From the NCBI GenBank assembly GCA_015272515.1, contig JACYLN010000064.1, positions 1-64,000 on the forward strand: 64,000 bases of DNA, written 5' to 3'. Each line of letters opens with the position of its first letter. The first letter of the stretch is position 1. Position numbers and translations under genes: made by a program. Shown piece by piece: positions 15,305 through 26,094 of the stretch. Source of the DNA: Leptolyngbyaceae cyanobacterium C42_A2020_001 (GTDB lineage Bacteria > Cyanobacteriota > Cyanobacteriia > Leptolyngbyales > Leptolyngbyaceae). Under the pieces are notes generated by a model that was given only the letters and a program-made list of their open reading frames with translations, was not told the origin of the DNA and ran no database searches.

Positions 15305-16255
15305 ATGACGAGTCAGCCAAGTTTCAAACCCACTTACCTGGAAATGCAGCGTCGAATTAATCCGTTCATCGATCGCTATCTGGCAAAGGAGCAATTGCGC
15401 GATCGCCTGGAGGATTTGCCCGCTCAGTTTGAAACGCCTCACGTGCGTGCCTGGAAGCCGATTGATTGGCAGACGATTTCGTCCGAGCAAGTCATAGGGC
15501 TGGATCTAGACGTTTTTCTGGCGATTCTCAAGGGCGCAATGGATACGGAAGCGCCAATTCGGCACTATACCCAGACCAGCCGCAAATACCTGGAACAGTT
15601 GCATCCCAATATGGCCCGGTTCGTCGGCGGAACCGTCAGCGACGATGGGGCGTTGTTGGAACCGGGCTTGTGGGAAAAGGAGGAACGGCAACACACCCCC
15701 GCCCTGCTGAAAATTTACACGCACTTGACTGGCGAGAAAGCAGTCCTGAACCCGCATCAGGTGAGAGCCTATCAGCCCTCGGATAACCCATATCAGGATT
15801 TGTATCGGCATGGGTTACACCGCATCGCGACTGAATATGGTGCAACTTGCCTCTATCTTTGGCTGATGGCGCACACAACGGGAACGATCCAAGCGGTGTT
15901 GGAAGAACTACTGAAAGACGAAATTAACCACATGACCAAATTCTGGGGTTTTGGCGTGTGGGCGTATCCCGAAACGTCGCTGATGCGCGTGGGGCAAATC
16001 TTACTGCACACCGCAAAAGGCAAAGTTCGCTATAGCCGCGATCGCAGTAGTTTACTGGGCACCCTACATCGCATGACTCAAGTGTTGGCATGGCAATCCT
16101 GGACATGGACAAATCGCGCCACCTTCACCTACACCTGCGCGCGATCGCTCCACCGCATTTCCCAATGGAACACCAATCTCACTCCTGATTATTTACAAAC
16201 CCTGTTTGGAGCACAGCAAAATAGAAACGATCATTCATACGCTCTACGCCGCTAG
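15305..16255 (+). CDS. Ferritin-like diiron-type protein
   Basis: The 316-residue protein has the paired metal-binding patterns of ferritin-like or acyl-ACP-desaturase-like diiron proteins: EKEERQHTPALL (E-x-x-x-H, about 123-131) and LLKDEINHMTKFWG (D/E-x-x-H, about 201-209) in a helical frame. The substrate is unknown. It may be an oxygenase, desaturase-like or iron-handling enzyme. It is divergent from chlD with 180 bp between them. A 14-bp palindrome CCGCTAGCTAGCGG (16249-16262) covers its stop codon, between it and the convergent toxin gene. Confidence 0.65.
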   Translation: MTSQPSFKPTYLEMQRRINPFIDRYLAKEQLRDRLEDLPAQFETPHVRAWKPIDWQTISSEQVIGLDLDVFLAILKGAMDTEAPIRHYTQTSRKYLEQLHPNMARFVGGTVSDDGALLEPGLWEKEERQHTPALLKIYTHLTGEKAVLNPHQVRAYQPSDNPYQDLYRHGLHRIATEYGATCLYLWLMAHTTGTIQAVLEELLKDEINHMTKFWGFGVWAYPETSLMRVGQILLHTAKGKVRYSRDRSSLLGTLHRMTQVLAWQSWTWTNRATFTYTCARSLHRISQWNTNLTPDYLQTLFGAQQNRNDHSYALRR

Positions 16256-16284
16256 CTAGCGGTGAAGTTGTAATGTCTAGGTAG

Positions 16285-16740
16285 TCAACTTCGAGCGATC
16301 GTTTGCCACAGCTCTGCTGCTATAAACTTTGACAAATGACCTACATTTGTTGTCGCAATAACGATATCAGGAGTTGCTAAAGTCATTGCTTGAGCCACCA
16401 GAATCATATCACCATCAATTGTTTTGTCACCTGCTGTTGGTCGTCCTTGTTGCCGAGCTTGTGCCCAAAGGTAAGCTGCATGACGCATTGCAGTTGTCGT
16501 AATCGGCAAGTACTCAAGAGACTTTGCTAACTCGTCTAGACGAGCAATACCTTTCGTCTTGTTTGCCCGTAATAACTCACGCCGAATCTCGTAATCTGCA
16601 ATCTCTGGAATAAGCACTCGATTATTCGCTGCGATGTTGGCTTGGAGCCATTGGGCACAAGCAACACTCTCAGCAGACAACTTTGGATTTGTAACCAGAC
16701 CAAGCGGTCCTGAATCTAATACAATGACTCGGCTCACCAA
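16285..16740 (-). CDS. PIN-domain ribonuclease toxin (VapC-like)
   Basis: The 151-residue PIN-domain protein begins VIVLDSGPLG (first Asp), has Glu/Asp in RVLIPEIADYEIRRELLR, and DGDMILVAQAM with the later acidic residues, then VIATTNVGHLSKF. These are the acidic metal-binding positions of PIN nucleases, the toxins of VapBC-type modules. The gene overlaps the upstream antitoxin-like gene by 7 bp, the typical arrangement. RNA target unknown. Confidence 0.8.
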   Translation of the reverse strand: MVSRVIVLDSGPLGLVTNPKLSAESVACAQWLQANIAANNRVLIPEIADYEIRRELLRANKTKGIARLDELAKSLEYLPITTTAMRHAAYLWAQARQQGRPTAGDKTIDGDMILVAQAMTLATPDIVIATTNVGHLSKFIAAELWQTIARS

Positions 16741-17018
16741 GTGATGCCCTTTAACTCAACCGGAAATAGTTTACGCTCAGACAACCGATCATCATCCAAA
16801 GCTTGAATTAAGTACTGCCCCGTCTCCTGCTGTTCTTCATCGTCCTCATCGTCTATCCAAGACTGGAGTAAACTAACTGCCTCAGTTTGCTTTTGCTTCA
16901 GCAGGATAGAGTTTGTCAGAAGGTGCAATGCTAAAGCCTCCACAGAAAGCCCGCATTGATTGGCTTCCTGTAAAAGATATTGCTCTAACTCTGGTGATAG
17001 GTTAAGGGTTAGTGTCAT
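16734..17018 (-). CDS. Antitoxin partner of the PIN toxin
   Basis: A 94-residue protein from the ATG at 17018 (MTLTLNLSPELEQYLLQEAN). The frame extends 22 codons upstream, but the N-terminus from 17018 matches the short beta strand followed by helices of ribbon-helix-helix-like antitoxins. The middle is very acidic (WIDDEDDEEQQE), suited to neutralising the toxin. Translation is coupled to the toxin gene by a 7-bp overlap. The assignment comes mainly from position and size. Confidence 0.65.
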   Translation of the reverse strand: MTLTLNLSPELEQYLLQEANQCGLSVEALALHLLTNSILLKQKQTEAVSLLQSWIDDEDDEEQQETGQYLIQALDDDRLSERKLFPVELKGITW

Positions 17019-17091
17019 AAGCATTGCGAGAACATATCCTAGATTGTAACCCTGTGAAGTTGGAGAGTAGGCTAATGCTTCCAACCGATAA

Positions 17092-17123
17092 GCTTGGGCT
17101 GCGTCCTCACCAGGAACCCAAGC
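17092..17123 (-). terminator. Hairpin after polA
   Basis: GCTTGGG (17092-17098) and CCCAAGC (17117-17123) form a 7-bp stem with an 18-nt loop, 25 bases past the polA stop. No T-run follows, so termination is only possible, not clear. Confidence 0.3.
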
Positions 17124-17147
17124 CTCTACAACCCAATCAACATTGAG

Positions 17148-20075
17148 CTACTTCGCTTCCATCCAGTTGTCGCCGACGCGAATTTCCACACCGAGCGGAA
17201 CGGAGAGTTCAACGGCTGTTTCCATCGCGGTTTGAATCTTGGGTTTGAGTGCCTGCCACTCTTCAGGAGCCATTTCAAACACCAGTTCATCATGCACTTG
17301 CAGTAGCAAATGGGCTTCGTGCGATTTCAACAGATCGTGCAGTCGGATCATGGCAATTTTAATAATGTCGGCACTGGAACCTTGAATTGGCGCGTTGGCG
17401 GCGGCTCGTAGCAACTGAGCATCAAATTGATCCCGAACTTTGACCTTACCCAGGTCAATTTCGTTGGGATCAGCGCCTCTCAGTCGTTTGAGGCTGTCGC
17501 TGGCAAAGTTGAAGTAACGCCGCCGACCCAGGATGGTTTCGACATAACCACGGGCGATCGCTTCTTTTTGCATCCGTTGCAGGTACTCAAACACTTTGGA
17601 GTAGCGGGTGTTGAAGCGATCAATAAACTCCTGCGCTGTTTTGCGATCGACTTTGGCTTCGCGGGCAAAGCGCTGGGCACCCATGCCGTAAATCACCCCA
17701 AAGTTAATCACCTTGCCCAAACGACGCTCCTCAGACGTGATGTCGTCTTTCTCAAACAGCAGTTGAGCCGTGAGGGTGTGGATGTCCTGGTTGTTCTGGT
17801 AGGTTTCCAGCAATACGGCTTCCTGACTCAGGTGCGCCAAAATCCGCAGTTCAATTTGGGAATAATCCGCCGCCACCATGCACCAGCCCGGTTCGGGGAT
17901 GAAGGCTTTGCGGATTTGACGGCTAAATGCAGTCCGAATGGGGATGTTTTGCAGGTTGGGATCAGACGAGGAGAGCCGCCCTGTGGTGGTAATCGCCTGG
18001 TTGAAATCGGTATGCACCCGTTCTGTGTCTTTACGAACTAGGGTGGGTAGCGCGTCAACAAAGGTTGACTTTAGTGTGGAGAGGGCACGACGTTCCAAAA
18101 TGGTTTCGACTACTGGATGATCGTCCCGTAATTTTTCTAGAGTGGCGGCATCAGTGGAGTAACCCGTTTTGATTTTGCGAGATTTCCGCTTATCTAACCC
18201 CAATTTATTAAACAGTAAATCGCTCAACTGTTTGGTGGAACCAAGGCTGAAGGTTTGCCCTGCTGCTTCGTAGGCGCGTTTCTCGATTCCGGCTAAATCC
18301 GCTTCAATTTGTTTAGAAAATTCGCGCAGGTATTCCTGGTCAATTCTCACCCCCTGCCATTCCATCTCAGCCAGGACGGGTTCCAAAGGCTGTTCAACCT
18401 CCGTGAGCAGGCGATACAGTGCTGGAGTTTCTTCCAGGCGCGATCGCAAAATGGGAACCAGGTGATAGACGGTGTACACGTCCATGCCGCAGTATTGGGC
18501 TACATCAGCGATCGCGATATCGGCGATGGTCTTCCCTTTGGGTACCAGTTGGGTGTAGCTGGTGGTCATCAAGTTCAGCAAACCGAGGCTGAGATCGCTG
18601 AGGTTGTGGCTGGCTTCGGGATTGAGCACATAGCTCATCAGCATGGTGTCAAACGCCACCCCATTCAAGGTGATGCCATGATGACGCAGTGCCAGGCGAT
18701 CGAATTTGGCGTTTTGCAGGGCTTTGGGATAATCAGACCCTTCCAGAATGGGGCGTAGGGCATCCAGCACCAGGGTTTTATCCAGATTGTGTCCACTGGT
18801 GTGACTCAGAGGAATATATGCCACGTCTGACACATTCTCACCCCAGCAGCAGCCAATCCCTACTAGTTCTGCATCACGGGGTTCTAGCGCTGTAGTTTCG
18901 GTATCCCAGGCAGTGAGTGTATCGGGTTGGTTGCGGGTTTCCAGAATGCTAATCAGTTCATACAGTTTTTCGGGCGTGTCGATAATGCGAGGCTTGAGGG
19001 TTACCGTCTGCACGGGGTTGGCGGCTTCCGTTTCCTCAGCAGTGAAGAAAGCTAAATCATCGTCCTCAAAGTCGGGCTGAGCCAGTTGTTCTGCCGCGAT
19101 CGCGCTGCCCTCTGCTTCAGAGACATCGGCTTCCGCTGCTCCGCTGAACTGACGATGCAGTTTTTGAATTTTGCCGATGAAGGAGCGAAACTCTAATTTT
19201 TCCAGCAAGGGCACCACTGCGTTATCGTCAAACCCATGCAGTTTACAATCTTCCAAATTAGCTTCTAGCGGTACATCTAGATGAATTTGGGCGAGGTACT
19301 GCGATCGCTGCGCGTCATCCCGTCCTTCTTCCAATTTTTTGCGAGTTGCCCCTTTAATGCTGTCGATAGAGGCATAAACCTGATCCAGAGAGCCGTACTG
19401 GGTCAACAATTGCACCGCAGTCTTTTCGCCAATGCCGCGCACACCGGGAATATTATCGGACGAGTCGCCGCACAGAGCTTTGAAGTCCACAATCTGTGAG
19501 GGGAGGATGCCCATCTTGGCTTTGACTTCTTCGCTACCGTATTCCTTGAGTGACTGTAAGCCTTTGCCGTACACCGTACTCATATACAGCACAGTGGTGT
19601 TGTCTTCTTCATCCACCAGTTGAAACAGGTCGCGATCGCCGCTGAGAATCTTAACCCGCATCCCGGCAGTGCTTGCTCGGCGGGATAAAGTGCCAATCAC
19701 ATCATCCGCTTCGTACCCAGGCACCATGAAAATCGGGAGTTTCAGCGCCAGCAGCAACTCTTGAAGATTTTCCAGGTCGGGCATGAAGTCCTCCGGCGCG
19801 TCTGGTCTGCCCTCTTTGTAAGTCGCATCGTGATCGTGACGAAAGGTTTTTTCCCCCAGATCGAACGCGATCGCCACGTACTGCGGCTTCTCCGTTTCCA
19901 TCACTTCTAGCAAAGATTTGAGGAAGCCATAGGAAACGCTGGTGGGAATTCCGCTTTTGGTTCGCAGCCCGCCGTCTCTTCCTTTGGCAAAGGCAAAGTA
20001 GGAGCGAAACGCCAGAGAATGCCCATCGATCAGAATAAATGTCGGTTTGGTTGAATCAGACACGGTTGCTGCCAA
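17148..20075 (-). CDS. polA: DNA polymerase I
   Basis: The 975-residue protein contains all three domains. The 5'-3' exonuclease (1-290) has LIDGHSLAFRSYFA, SGDRDLFQLV and ALCGDSSDNIPGVRGIGEKT. The 3'-5' proofreading domain (about 360-560) has D-x-E in AWDTETTAL, LQNAKFDRLAL and YCGMD as exo III. The polymerase domain has AADYSQIELRILAHLS, RRLGKVINFGVIYGMG and LLQVHDELVFE. The proofreading residues appear intact, unlike in Taq-type enzymes. It works in replication primer removal and repair. It is followed on the same strand by the toxin-antitoxin pair but shares no obvious operon. Confidence 0.97.
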   Translation of the reverse strand: MAATVSDSTKPTFILIDGHSLAFRSYFAFAKGRDGGLRTKSGIPTSVSYGFLKSLLEVMETEKPQYVAIAFDLGEKTFRHDHDATYKEGRPDAPEDFMPDLENLQELLLALKLPIFMVPGYEADDVIGTLSRRASTAGMRVKILSGDRDLFQLVDEEDNTTVLYMSTVYGKGLQSLKEYGSEEVKAKMGILPSQIVDFKALCGDSSDNIPGVRGIGEKTAVQLLTQYGSLDQVYASIDSIKGATRKKLEEGRDDAQRSQYLAQIHLDVPLEANLEDCKLHGFDDNAVVPLLEKLEFRSFIGKIQKLHRQFSGAAEADVSEAEGSAIAAEQLAQPDFEDDDLAFFTAEETEAANPVQTVTLKPRIIDTPEKLYELISILETRNQPDTLTAWDTETTALEPRDAELVGIGCCWGENVSDVAYIPLSHTSGHNLDKTLVLDALRPILEGSDYPKALQNAKFDRLALRHHGITLNGVAFDTMLMSYVLNPEASHNLSDLSLGLLNLMTTSYTQLVPKGKTIADIAIADVAQYCGMDVYTVYHLVPILRSRLEETPALYRLLTEVEQPLEPVLAEMEWQGVRIDQEYLREFSKQIEADLAGIEKRAYEAAGQTFSLGSTKQLSDLLFNKLGLDKRKSRKIKTGYSTDAATLEKLRDDHPVVETILERRALSTLKSTFVDALPTLVRKDTERVHTDFNQAITTTGRLSSSDPNLQNIPIRTAFSRQIRKAFIPEPGWCMVAADYSQIELRILAHLSQEAVLLETYQNNQDIHTLTAQLLFEKDDITSEERRLGKVINFGVIYGMGAQRFAREAKVDRKTAQEFIDRFNTRYSKVFEYLQRMQKEAIARGYVETILGRRRYFNFASDSLKRLRGADPNEIDLGKVKVRDQFDAQLLRAAANAPIQGSSADIIKIAMIRLHDLLKSHEAHLLLQVHDELVFEMAPEEWQALKPKIQTAMETAVELSVPLGVEIRVGDNWMEAK

Positions 20076-20155
20076 GAGTCACGCTGCACTTGAAAGTCAA
20101 GCCTTATTGTAACGAGTTGCATTAGAGAATTAGGGAATCCTCCAAAAATCAAAAT

Positions 20156-20179
20156 AGGGCAGCCACGAATGACTGCCCT
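20156..20179 (-). terminator. Intrinsic terminator of infB
   Basis: On the minus strand the perfect 7-bp stem AGGGCAG/CTGCCCT with a 10-nt loop is followed by ATTTTGATTTTT, 28 bases after the infB stop. It closes the rimP-nusA-ylxR-infB group. Confidence 0.7.
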
Positions 20180-20206
20180 GCAAAACTCCATCTCTTATTG
20201 AGTGAG

Positions 20207-23200
20207 TTACTTCGAGAGCGTCCGACGCTTGGAGATCATGCGGTAGGCTTCGATGATATCGCCCATCTCCCAAGAGTTAAAGCCATCAATGCCAATGCCG
20301 CACTCATACCCGGCGTTGACTTCCCGCGCATCTTCCTTCATCCGCTTCAAGGAATCCAGATTGTCTTCGTGAATGACGTTGCCACCCCGACGGATGCGGA
20401 TCTTGCAGTTGCGGATGACTTTTCCAGACTGAATGTAGCAACCCGCAACCTGACCACGACCCACCGGGAAGACTGCCCGCACTTCTGCCTGACCCAGCGC
20501 TTCTTCAACCAGTTCGGGTTCTAACAACCCTTCCATCGCCGCTTGAATATCATCCAGCAGCTTATAGATGATGTTGTAGTCGCGCACGTCTACGCCGAGG
20601 CGATCAGCCGCCTGACGGGCACCAGGAGCCAGGGTGGTGTTGAAACCAATGATCACCGCCGAACTCGCAGCCGCCAGGTCAACATCGGTTTCGGTAATCT
20701 CACCAGGAGCCGCATACAGCACCCGTACTTGCACTTCATTCTGTGGCAGTTGCTTGAAGGAACCTAAAATCGCTTCGACTGAACCTTGAACGTCTGCTTT
20801 AAGTACGAGGTTCAATTCCTTCAGTTCGCCTTCTTGAGCACGAGCCGACAAAGTGTTCAAGCTGACGCGACGAGAAGACATGGCTGCCAACAAGCGAGAC
20901 TGACGTTGCTCATCGGTTCGGTCAGAAGCAGTAGACCGGGCTTCCTTCTCATCCAGGAAGACATCAAATTCATCTCCAGCAGCAGGAACATCGGTTAAAC
21001 CCAGCACCTCAACCGCAAAAGATGGGCTGGCTTCTTTCACCCGCTGACCGCGATCATCCACCATTGCCCGAACTTTGCCAAACATGGATCCGGCCACCAG
21101 CACATCGCCGACGCGCAAGGTTCCGTTTTGCACCAATAGCGTTGCCACAGGACCCTTTGCCTTGTCGAGGTGAGCTTCGATCACGGTTCCCTTGGCGGGG
21201 CGATCGGGGTTGGCGTAGAGGTCTTCCACCTCTGCCACCAACAGAATCATCTCTAGCAGGGTGTCGAGGTTTTCCCCGGTAAGAGCGCTGACGGGTACCA
21301 TGATGGTTTCACCGCCCCATTCTTCGGGTACTAGCTGAAACTCGGTGAGTTCTTGCTTAACGCGATCGGGTTGCGCCCCTTCTTTATCGACCTTGTTGAT
21401 AGCGACCACAATCGGGACTTCAGCCGCTTTGGCGTGGCTAATTGCCTCGACCGTTTGGGGTTGGACACCGTCATCGGCAGCCACTACCAGGATGGCAATG
21501 TCAGTCACTCGTGCTCCCCGGGCACGCATCGCGGTGAAGGCTTCGTGACCAGGCGTATCCAAAAAGACCACCTGTTGCATCTCGCCATTGTGCTCAACAT
21601 CCACGTGATATGCACCGATGTGTTGAGTAATACCACCTGCCTCGCCCTGAGCTACCTTTGTTTTACGAATGGAGTCAAGTAGTGAGGTTTTACCGTGGTC
21701 AACGTGTCCCATGATGGTGACGACTGGCGGACGGCGATGGAGATTTTCCAAATCTGCCGCATCCAACATCTCGGTAATCTTACGAGCTTTAGATTCATGA
21801 GTGCCAGTTTCTACTTCCACGCCTAGCTCTTGAGCGACCATCGTGGCAGTCTCAATATCCAGCGTTTGGGTCACTGTTGCCATAATGCCCTTCATGAACA
21901 GCGTTCTGATGATGTCGGTTTCAGGCACCACCATCAGCACAGCTAACTCTTGAACAGTGAGACTGCCTCTTAGCGTAATCTTTTCTGGCTTCTCAGCTTT
22001 TGCTTCCTGCTCACGACGATCGCGGCGATCGCGAGAAGATGACTTTCTCGCCTTTGGAGCAGCCGCAGCTACTGGTTTTGCCGCAGGTTGTCGCATTGCC
22101 TTAGGCTTAGCTGGGCGCACCAACGACAAACTAACCTGATCTGCGGCATCTTCTCCATCCTCGTCCTCGTTTAGTAAGAGTTCGAGATCTTCATCTTCAT
22201 CCAGTTCTGGTTGAACACGCCGTTTCGTTTTTGTTCCAACTTTAGAAGTTTTTCCAGCAAACTCTTTCCCTTCCTCTTCTTCCTCCCATTCCTTCGCCTT
22301 CTTAGAAGTTCGAGGCAGAGTCGGTCTAGGTTGCAGCAATTGCGAATCGTCTTGACCCAGGGTAGGAGCAGTTGCAGCATCCCCCGCATCCCGTTTGGGG
22401 CGGAGCTTCAGACCACTGTCCTCCCCTCCTGCAAAGCCCGTTGTTCTTCCTGAAGAGGCACCATCTTCCGAATCAGGAAGAACGGGCTTAGGTCGTCTTA
22501 ATTCAACGATGGTTTGCTGTTGCGGACGAACAGGTTTTTCAGCACCCTTACCAACAGGCTGTCTGCCAGGAGAGGGCTTGGTTGGCGAAGAAACTGATTT
22601 AACCGCAGGCTTCGAGGGTCTTGGAGTACCTCCTTCGGATCTCGAAGGAGTGGAAACAGCTTGGTCAGCCTTCTCACGCTTGAGGATTGGACGGCTTGAC
22701 AAATTAGATTTGAATACTGCTTGGGGAGCCGGGGAATCGGTACGTTGAGGTGGAGAAACAAGTTCTGGTGAAACTTCTGGTGAAATGGGAGCCGGAGGAT
22801 TGAGGGGTGCCACATTCAACGTTGGACTTTCCAGTTGCATCTCAACCGGAGCTGCGTCTTCTGAATCTGATGTTTCGGGAGGGATTGACAGCACTGCTGG
22901 CTGAATCTCCTCGATCGCGCTAGCCTCCACCTCCGTCTCTTCAACTTCTGCGACAGGAGCAGGTTGGTTCAGGGTTGGTGCCTTAGCGGGTATCTGAGGT
23001 TGAGGGGGATTTGGCGCTTGCCCAGCGTAGTTATTGGGTGGGGTTGGCGCTTCCAAATTCGGTTGGCGAGTAACTGATTTAATCGCCACGATCTGCTGCT
23101 TTTTCTGCACTGGAGCAGACGCTCGCGATTTACCCTCCTGAGCAGATTGGTTGCTTCCTTGTCGATTTGGTGTTGGCTTCATAGAAGAGGAACTGGCGGC

Positions 23201-23365
23201 GTATTTTTCAGCGGCGGTACGAATGCGTTCCGCCTCAGAGTCGCTAATGGTGCTGCTATGACTCTTGACAGAAATATTCAACTGTTCACAGACTGCCAAT
23301 ATATCTTTATTATCCAAGTTTAATTCCCGCGATAGCTCGTAAATTCTGACTTTGCCGCTATTCAT
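20207..23365 (-). CDS. infB: Translation initiation factor IF-2
   Basis: The 1052-residue GTPase places initiator tRNA on the ribosome. The N-terminal domain begins [20 protein letters not shown]. It is followed by a very long, Pro/Ala/Lys-rich disordered region (about 60-460), long even for cyanobacteria. The G domain has [30 protein letters not shown] and NKVDKEG, and domains II-IV follow to the C-terminus. The disordered part varies freely in this family. Confidence 0.97.
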   Translation of the reverse strand: MNSGKVRIYELSRELNLDNKDILAVCEQLNISVKSHSSTISDSEAERIRTAAEKYAASSSSMKPTPNRQGSNQSAQEGKSRASAPVQKKQQIVAIKSVTRQPNLEAPTPPNNYAGQAPNPPQPQIPAKAPTLNQPAPVAEVEETEVEASAIEEIQPAVLSIPPETSDSEDAAPVEMQLESPTLNVAPLNPPAPISPEVSPELVSPPQRTDSPAPQAVFKSNLSSRPILKREKADQAVSTPSRSEGGTPRPSKPAVKSVSSPTKPSPGRQPVGKGAEKPVRPQQQTIVELRRPKPVLPDSEDGASSGRTTGFAGGEDSGLKLRPKRDAGDAATAPTLGQDDSQLLQPRPTLPRTSKKAKEWEEEEEGKEFAGKTSKVGTKTKRRVQPELDEDEDLELLLNEDEDGEDAADQVSLSLVRPAKPKAMRQPAAKPVAAAAPKARKSSSRDRRDRREQEAKAEKPEKITLRGSLTVQELAVLMVVPETDIIRTLFMKGIMATVTQTLDIETATMVAQELGVEVETGTHESKARKITEMLDAADLENLHRRPPVVTIMGHVDHGKTSLLDSIRKTKVAQGEAGGITQHIGAYHVDVEHNGEMQQVVFLDTPGHEAFTAMRARGARVTDIAILVVAADDGVQPQTVEAISHAKAAEVPIVVAINKVDKEGAQPDRVKQELTEFQLVPEEWGGETIMVPVSALTGENLDTLLEMILLVAEVEDLYANPDRPAKGTVIEAHLDKAKGPVATLLVQNGTLRVGDVLVAGSMFGKVRAMVDDRGQRVKEASPSFAVEVLGLTDVPAAGDEFDVFLDEKEARSTASDRTDEQRQSRLLAAMSSRRVSLNTLSARAQEGELKELNLVLKADVQGSVEAILGSFKQLPQNEVQVRVLYAAPGEITETDVDLAAASSAVIIGFNTTLAPGARQAADRLGVDVRDYNIIYKLLDDIQAAMEGLLEPELVEEALGQAEVRAVFPVGRGQVAGCYIQSGKVIRNCKIRIRRGGNVIHEDNLDSLKRMKEDAREVNAGYECGIGIDGFNSWEMGDIIEAYRMISKRRTLSK

Positions 23366-23951
23366 CCAGTCCTTTCCTCTTCGTATTTACCCAGGTTTCA
23401 CATAAGTTGCCTACCGTTTCGCCTAAAACAACATCAGATCAAAACTCAGACCCTTTGATTTTAGAACTCCAACACCCTACTCACCATACAGCGATAGGAT
23501 GATCCATCATCACCACAAAGCAATGTGACTTTGCGACGTTACTCTAAAGAAGCTTAGCTTTCTTTACCAGCACTCACTCTCTAATTTTGCACAAATCTTT
23601 GTAGATAAGTTTTTTTGTCAGTCAACCAGTGAGGAGTGACCCTGTGTGTTTAATTTGTTTCTCTCTTTTGAGCGTTGTTAAAAGCGTCGGTAGGAATTCT
23701 GCTTTTGCTAGCCAACTGCTTTTTCCCAACAAGAACACTAAACTCCTTCAAAAATACTCAACATCAGGGTTTATCTTATGGCGAGACCTACAGGGTAGCG
23801 TCTGAGCAAAAATTTTGCAAAGCCAGTTTGCCAAATGAGGTTAACTTGAGTCTGAATTTGGTGATGAATTGAGGGAATAAGAATCGCTCTCTCTTACGGG
23901 TTGGGTGGCAAGAGATGAACCAGACATCAATTCTAGTGAAATTAGGAGTGA
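23366..23951. other. Long gap between ylxR and infB
   Basis: About 585 bases split two genes that are usually nearly adjacent in bacteria. A 64-codon plus-strand frame near 23675 has no binding site and unusual composition and is not called. There is no clear terminator, repeat or RNA structure. It may hold a separate infB promoter. Confidence 0.45.
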
Positions 23952-24209
23952 TTAGCCAAGACTTTGCCTCAAACGTGCCTCTAACTCATGATAGATCGAT
24001 TCTGGAACAGGAGCCTTTAATGCTTTTCCTAGCCTGTTTTTCTTCTGAGCGGTTTTCAAACAGTTCGCCTGCGGACACAGGTAGGCTGAACGCCCCATTC
24101 CCTGATCCAGCACGATCGCGTGGAATCCATGAATTCTGACAATGCGCCAAAATTCTGCTTTGGGCGCGGTTTTTCTACAAGCCACACAGCGACGAACATT
24201 CGGCTCCAT
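23952..24209 (-). CDS. ylxR: YlxR/RnpM-family RNA-binding protein
   Basis: The 85-residue protein has the family signature RRCVACRKTAPKAEFWRIVR and GRSAYLCPQANC. YlxR proteins bind nucleic acid, and in Bacillus the homologue modulates RNase P. Its place directly behind nusA (14-bp gap) is the conserved one. Confidence 0.92.
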   Translation of the reverse strand: MEPNVRRCVACRKTAPKAEFWRIVRIHGFHAIVLDQGMGRSAYLCPQANCLKTAQKKNRLGKALKAPVPESIYHELEARLRQSLG

Positions 24210-24223
24210 AAGAAAATAGTTTC

Positions 24224-25477
24224 TTACTCTTCAACCAAAGCTTCATCAATGTCCTCTTCTTCTTCCATTTCATCTTGATAGTCATCCTCAGCTTGTTGTT
24301 GACTCTCAGCCGCGATCGCTGCCATCTTGCGATCTTCCGCTTCGTAGTCGTATTTCGCAGAGTCTTTGATATCAATTTTCCAATTTGTTAAGCGGGCAGC
24401 CAAGCGAACATTTTGTCCTTCCTTGCCGATCGCCAGGCTGAGTTGATCTTCTCCAACCAATACATGGGCTTGTCGCCCTTCTGGATCCACTAAGCGAACC
24501 TCATCCACTCGGGCAGGGCTGAGGGCATTGGCAATGTAAGTTGCCGGATCGGGTGACCAGCGGATCACATCAATTTTTTCGCCGCGTAGTTCGTTCACCA
24601 CGACTTGAATTCGCGATCCTCTAGCACCAATGCAAGCTCCCACCGGGTCAACATCTCGCTCTAGCGTATCTACTGCAATTTTGGTACGCGGACCTACGGA
24701 GCGAGACGGCGGATTGGCTTCGCGAGCGATCGCCACTACCCGCACAATTTCATCCTCAATTTCGGGAACTTCATTGGCAAACAAATACACCACCAACCCC
24801 GCATCTGCTCGTGAAACCAACAACTGTGCCCCGCGATGCGACCCTTCCGACACGCGCTTCAAGTAGACCTTAAACGTGGCATTCGCGCGGTAATTGTCAT
24901 TAGGCAGTTGCTCCCGTTTTGGCAGCTCAGCTTCTACCTCAGGCTGTCCAAATCCGCTACTCACCGCCATAATCACTGATTGTCGCTCAAACCTTAGTAC
25001 TCGCGCCTGGAGTACCGTTCCTTCCAAATCTTGAAATTCTTCCTGAACCAATTTACGCTGCTGATCTCGTAGTTTTTGGGACAGCACCTGCTTCGTTTGA
25101 ATCGCTGCCATCCGCCCAAACTCACCCTGGTCAGGAGTTACATCCAGCACTACCGTGTCGCCTGGTTGGGCTTCTGCCGCAACTTCTTGAACTTCTTGCA
25201 GCGCAATCTGATGGTCGGGATTGTCAACTTCTTCCACAATCGTTTTGGTTGCCAGTACGCGGAAGCCTTCTTCCTCCACATCTAGCTCCACTTCAAAATT
25301 CAAAAAATATTCTTCATCAAAACTGCCGCCATCCAGCCGTTGAGTCCGACGATACCGCTCATACCCCTTGAGTAGTGCTTCTCGCAAAGCTGCCTGAACC
25401 GCGTTCTTGGGCAAATTTCGCTCCCGACTGATATTGTCAATCATGTCTCTGAGTCCAGGGAGGGCAACCATTGACAT
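24224..25477 (-). CDS. nusA: Transcription factor NusA
   Basis: The 417-residue product has the NusA N-terminal domain (DMIDNISRERNLPKNAVQAA), the S1 domain (about 140-210), and KH domains with IGARGSRIQVVVNELRGEKID and AIGKEGQNVRLAARLT, ending in an acidic tail (MEEEEDIDEALVEE). As is usual in cyanobacteria, the C-terminal acidic repeats of the E. coli protein are absent. It acts in RNA polymerase pausing, termination and antitermination. It lies between rimP and ylxR on one strand. Confidence 0.96.
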   Translation of the reverse strand: MSMVALPGLRDMIDNISRERNLPKNAVQAALREALLKGYERYRRTQRLDGGSFDEEYFLNFEVELDVEEEGFRVLATKTIVEEVDNPDHQIALQEVQEVAAEAQPGDTVVLDVTPDQGEFGRMAAIQTKQVLSQKLRDQQRKLVQEEFQDLEGTVLQARVLRFERQSVIMAVSSGFGQPEVEAELPKREQLPNDNYRANATFKVYLKRVSEGSHRGAQLLVSRADAGLVVYLFANEVPEIEDEIVRVVAIAREANPPSRSVGPRTKIAVDTLERDVDPVGACIGARGSRIQVVVNELRGEKIDVIRWSPDPATYIANALSPARVDEVRLVDPEGRQAHVLVGEDQLSLAIGKEGQNVRLAARLTNWKIDIKDSAKYDYEAEDRKMAAIAAESQQQAEDDYQDEMEEEEDIDEALVEE

Positions 25478-25615
25478 AACTGAATTCTCCGTAGTGTGAG
25501 GATAAGAATTAACAAAAAGACTGAAAGAAGATTCGACAGTAGTTCAAGCAACCACGTTCCTGAAGATCCCTAAAACCAATGGGCTTATGGTAGGAATTGC
25601 ATTGAATTCTCCGCT

Positions 25616-26077
25616 TCATGGTTGTTCTGTGAGTTGAACGCGGGTAACCAGATTCCTGGGAATGGCGATCGCACGCCCCTTCACACTCACATGAACAGCC
25701 GTCTCATCTCGTCGAATCAACTGCCCGCTCCATTCTCGCTGCCCAGCATAAGGCTCAGATGCCGTTACAACGACCGGAAATCCTTTGAAGGAAGTGAACT
25801 CTCGGTCTGTGCTCAATACACCTGGAACCCCAGGACTAGAGACTTCTAAAACATAAGCATCTGGAATCAATCCCACTTCGTCTAAAGCGGATTCTAAAGC
25901 TCGACTCATTTGCTCACAGTCATCTAAACCGGTATCGGCACTGAGATTGCGGATATCAACCCGCAACACAGGTGGACTTTGATTTGTGTGAAAAACTGCC
26001 CCAATCAACTCCAAACCGAGGGATGCTGCTACAGGCGTAGCAAGATCTAGGACTTGTGGAATGAGCGGATGAGTCAT
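25616..26077 (-). CDS. rimP: Ribosome maturation factor RimP
   Basis: A 153-residue protein from the ATG at 26077 (MTHPLIPQVLDLATPVAASL); a 13-codon upstream extension crosses the leader hairpin and is rejected. Family signs are LGLELIGAVF, VDIRNLSADTGLDDCEQMSR and LEVSSPGVPGVLSTDREF. It assists 30S subunit assembly. It is the first gene of the nusA group, and the terminator-like hairpin in its leader (26095-26119) suggests attenuation. Confidence 0.93.
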   Translation of the reverse strand: MTHPLIPQVLDLATPVAASLGLELIGAVFHTNQSPPVLRVDIRNLSADTGLDDCEQMSRALESALDEVGLIPDAYVLEVSSPGVPGVLSTDREFTSFKGFPVVVTASEPYAGQREWSGQLIRRDETAVHVSVKGRAIAIPRNLVTRVQLTEQP

Positions 26078-26094
26078 AGAACGCCATCTAAAAC

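Noticed and set aside
23675-23872. 65-codon plus-strand frame between ylxR and infB
   Set aside because: No binding site, poor protein-like composition and no partner genes on that strand.
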